Assembly (NCBI GenBank): GCA_046496945.1
Contig: JAWOGL010000200.1
Location: 1 to 6,632, forward strand
Direction: 5' to 3'
Length of the DNA stretch: 6,632 bases
Origin: Desulfonatronovibrio sp046496945
GTDB taxonomy: Bacteria > Desulfobacterota > Desulfovibrionia > Desulfovibrionales > Desulfonatronovibrionaceae
The notes under the pieces are model-generated. The model saw nothing but the letters and a program-made list of their open reading frames with translations. It ran no database searches and had not been told where the DNA came from. Within the stretch, counting starts at the first letter, position 1; each line of letters opens with the position of its first letter. Below are positions 5,423 to 6,632 of this stretch, one piece after another. A program made the position numbers and the translations under genes.

Positions 5423-6588
5423 TTTCAACCGACGGCCGCTATCTTTTTACTTCAGAATCAGTAACGGAAGGCCATCCTGACAAGGTGGCTGATCAGATCT
5501 CTGATTCAATCCTGGACACGATTATTGATCAGGACCCCAATGCCAGGGTGGCCTGCGAGACCCTGGTTACCACCGGTCTGGCCTTTATCGCCGGAGAGAT
5601 CAGTACTGACGCGTACGCGGACTTCCCAAATATAGTCAGGGAAACAGTCAAAGATATCGGCTATAATAATTCAGACATGGGTTTTGACTATGAAACCTGC
5701 GCGGTTATTTCTTCAATAGACAAACAGTCTCCTGATATTGCAGTGGGGGTTGACCGCAAGAGCGCCGAAGAACAGGGCGCAGGAGACCAGGGCATGATGT
5801 TTGGTTTCGCGGTCAATGAAACCAATACCCTTATGCCCGCACCCATCTACTATGCTCACAAGCTGTCCAGACGCCTGTCTTATGTCCGCAAAGATAATAT
5901 TCTGGAATTTCTGCGCCCGGACGGCAAGACAGAAGTAAGTGTGGAATATATCAACGGCAGCCCTCACCGGATTCATGATGTAGTGGTGGCTTGTCAGCAT
6001 AATGAGAACGTAACCTATGAAGAGCTGGTGGACGCGATCAAGGAAGAGGTTATTTACAAAGTCCTGCCCGAAAAAATGATTGATAAAGATATGCGCATCT
6101 TTATCAATACCACCGGGCGTTTCGTGGAGGGCGGTCCCAAGGCGGACTGCGGCCTGACCGGCAGAAAGATTATTCAGGATACATACGGCGGTATGGGCAA
6201 TCATGGCGGCGGAGCTTTTTCCGGCAAGGATCCTTCCAAGGTTGACCGTTCCGGAGCATACATGGCCAGATATATCGCTAAAAATATCGTGGCAGCGGAA
6301 CTGGCTGAGCGCTGCGAGGTGCAGCTGGCCTATGTCATTGGTGTGGCAGAGCCGGTTTCTGTCCTGATAAGTTCCTGGGGCACAGGGCAGGTTTCTGATG
6401 CCACACTTACCCAGGCTGTAAAGGAAGTCTTTGATTTGCGGCCCTACCATATCATTAAAAAGCTGAATCTGCTGCGTCCTATTTACAAAAAAGCGTCCTG
6501 CTACGGGCATTTTGGTCGCGAAGACGTGGATTTTTCCTGGGAAAAAACAGATTCTGTGGATGATCTGCGTACGGCGTGTAAGATTTAA
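5419..6588 (+). CDS. metK: S-adenosylmethionine synthetase (methionine adenosyltransferase)
   Basis: Cytoplasmic enzyme that forms S-adenosylmethionine from ATP and methionine, releasing phosphate and diphosphate; needs Mg2+ and K+. It has 389 residues, complete and of typical length. N-terminal domain: FTSESVTEGHPDK (10-22) with the catalytic His19 and the Mg ligand Asp21. Central: GAGDQGMMFGF (120-130), the ATP-binding signature. C-terminal: TGRFVEGGP, then GGGAFSGKDPSKVDRS (263-278), the phosphate-loop signature with Lys270 and Asp276. The stretch before it reads GGMGNHGGG where many bacterial enzymes have GGMARHGGG or similar, a modest variation. The start is fixed by GGAGG 6 bases upstream and the 4-base overlap with the DUF502 stop. 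It is the last complete gene in the window; the 44 bases after it contain no hairpin with a T-run, so its transcript may continue. Confidence 0.98.
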   Translation: MISTDGRYLFTSESVTEGHPDKVADQISDSILDTIIDQDPNARVACETLVTTGLAFIAGEISTDAYADFPNIVRETVKDIGYNNSDMGFDYETCAVISSIDKQSPDIAVGVDRKSAEEQGAGDQGMMFGFAVNETNTLMPAPIYYAHKLSRRLSYVRKDNILEFLRPDGKTEVSVEYINGSPHRIHDVVVACQHNENVTYEELVDAIKEEVIYKVLPEKMIDKDMRIFINTTGRFVEGGPKADCGLTGRKIIQDTYGGMGNHGGGAFSGKDPSKVDRSGAYMARYIAKNIVAAELAERCEVQLAYVIGVAEPVSVLISSWGTGQVSDATLTQAVKEVFDLRPYHIIKKLNLLRPIYKKASCYGHFGREDVDFSWEKTDSVDDLRTACKI

Positions 6589-6632
6589 CCTGATTGTAAC
6601 TATTCACCATAGCCAGCGGCCAGTCCCGGGTT

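Noticed and set aside
5713..6510. 265-codon minus-strand frame
   Set aside because: Shadow of metK on the opposite strand; metK shows full family signatures through the same bases.

Overview
The window is ordinary bacterial chromosome carrying core metabolism. It looks like a Gram-negative anaerobe. My best guess is a sulfate-reducing Desulfovibrionales-type Desulfobacterota, judged from the GlcF/HdrB-style iron-sulfur protein, the gene mix and the protein sequences. That placement is inference, not a search result. No mobile element, CRISPR array, tRNA or rRNA is visible.

The left half (1-3086) lies on the minus strand and reads right to left. It holds a two-[4Fe-4S], two-CCG-domain iron-sulfur protein (1935-3086), a type III pantothenate kinase coaX (1030-1833), and enolase eno, which starts at 1014 and runs off the left edge after 338 codons. 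coaX and eno are 15 bases apart and probably co-transcribed. A 101-base gap, in which I see no convincing promoter or terminator, separates the iron-sulfur gene from coaX.

The right half (3316-6588) lies on the plus strand: panC (pantothenate synthetase), panD (aspartate decarboxylase), a DUF502 membrane protein, and metK (S-adenosylmethionine synthetase). panD, DUF502 and metK overlap end to start (8 and 4 bases) and must form one translationally coupled unit. panC is separated from panD by 234 bases rich in inverted and direct repeats.

The two arms diverge from a 229-base control region (3087-3315). It contains a candidate sigma-70 promoter for the iron-sulfur gene placed so close to its ATG that the mRNA could be leaderless. 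It also contains a perfect 8-bp dyad, a sigma-54-like -24/-12 element, and a 9-codon leader ORF with a strong ribosome binding site whose stop overlaps the possible GTG start of panC.

Together, panD makes beta-alanine, panC joins it to pantoate, and coaX phosphorylates the pantothenate, so three CoA-pathway genes sit on two divergent arms. panB and panE are not in the window. metK supplies the methyl donor SAM. The least explained items are the panC leader region, the structured panC-panD gap, the orphan iron-sulfur protein and the DUF502 protein locked between panD and metK. No clearly new multi-gene system is present. The last 44 bases after metK show nothing I can name.
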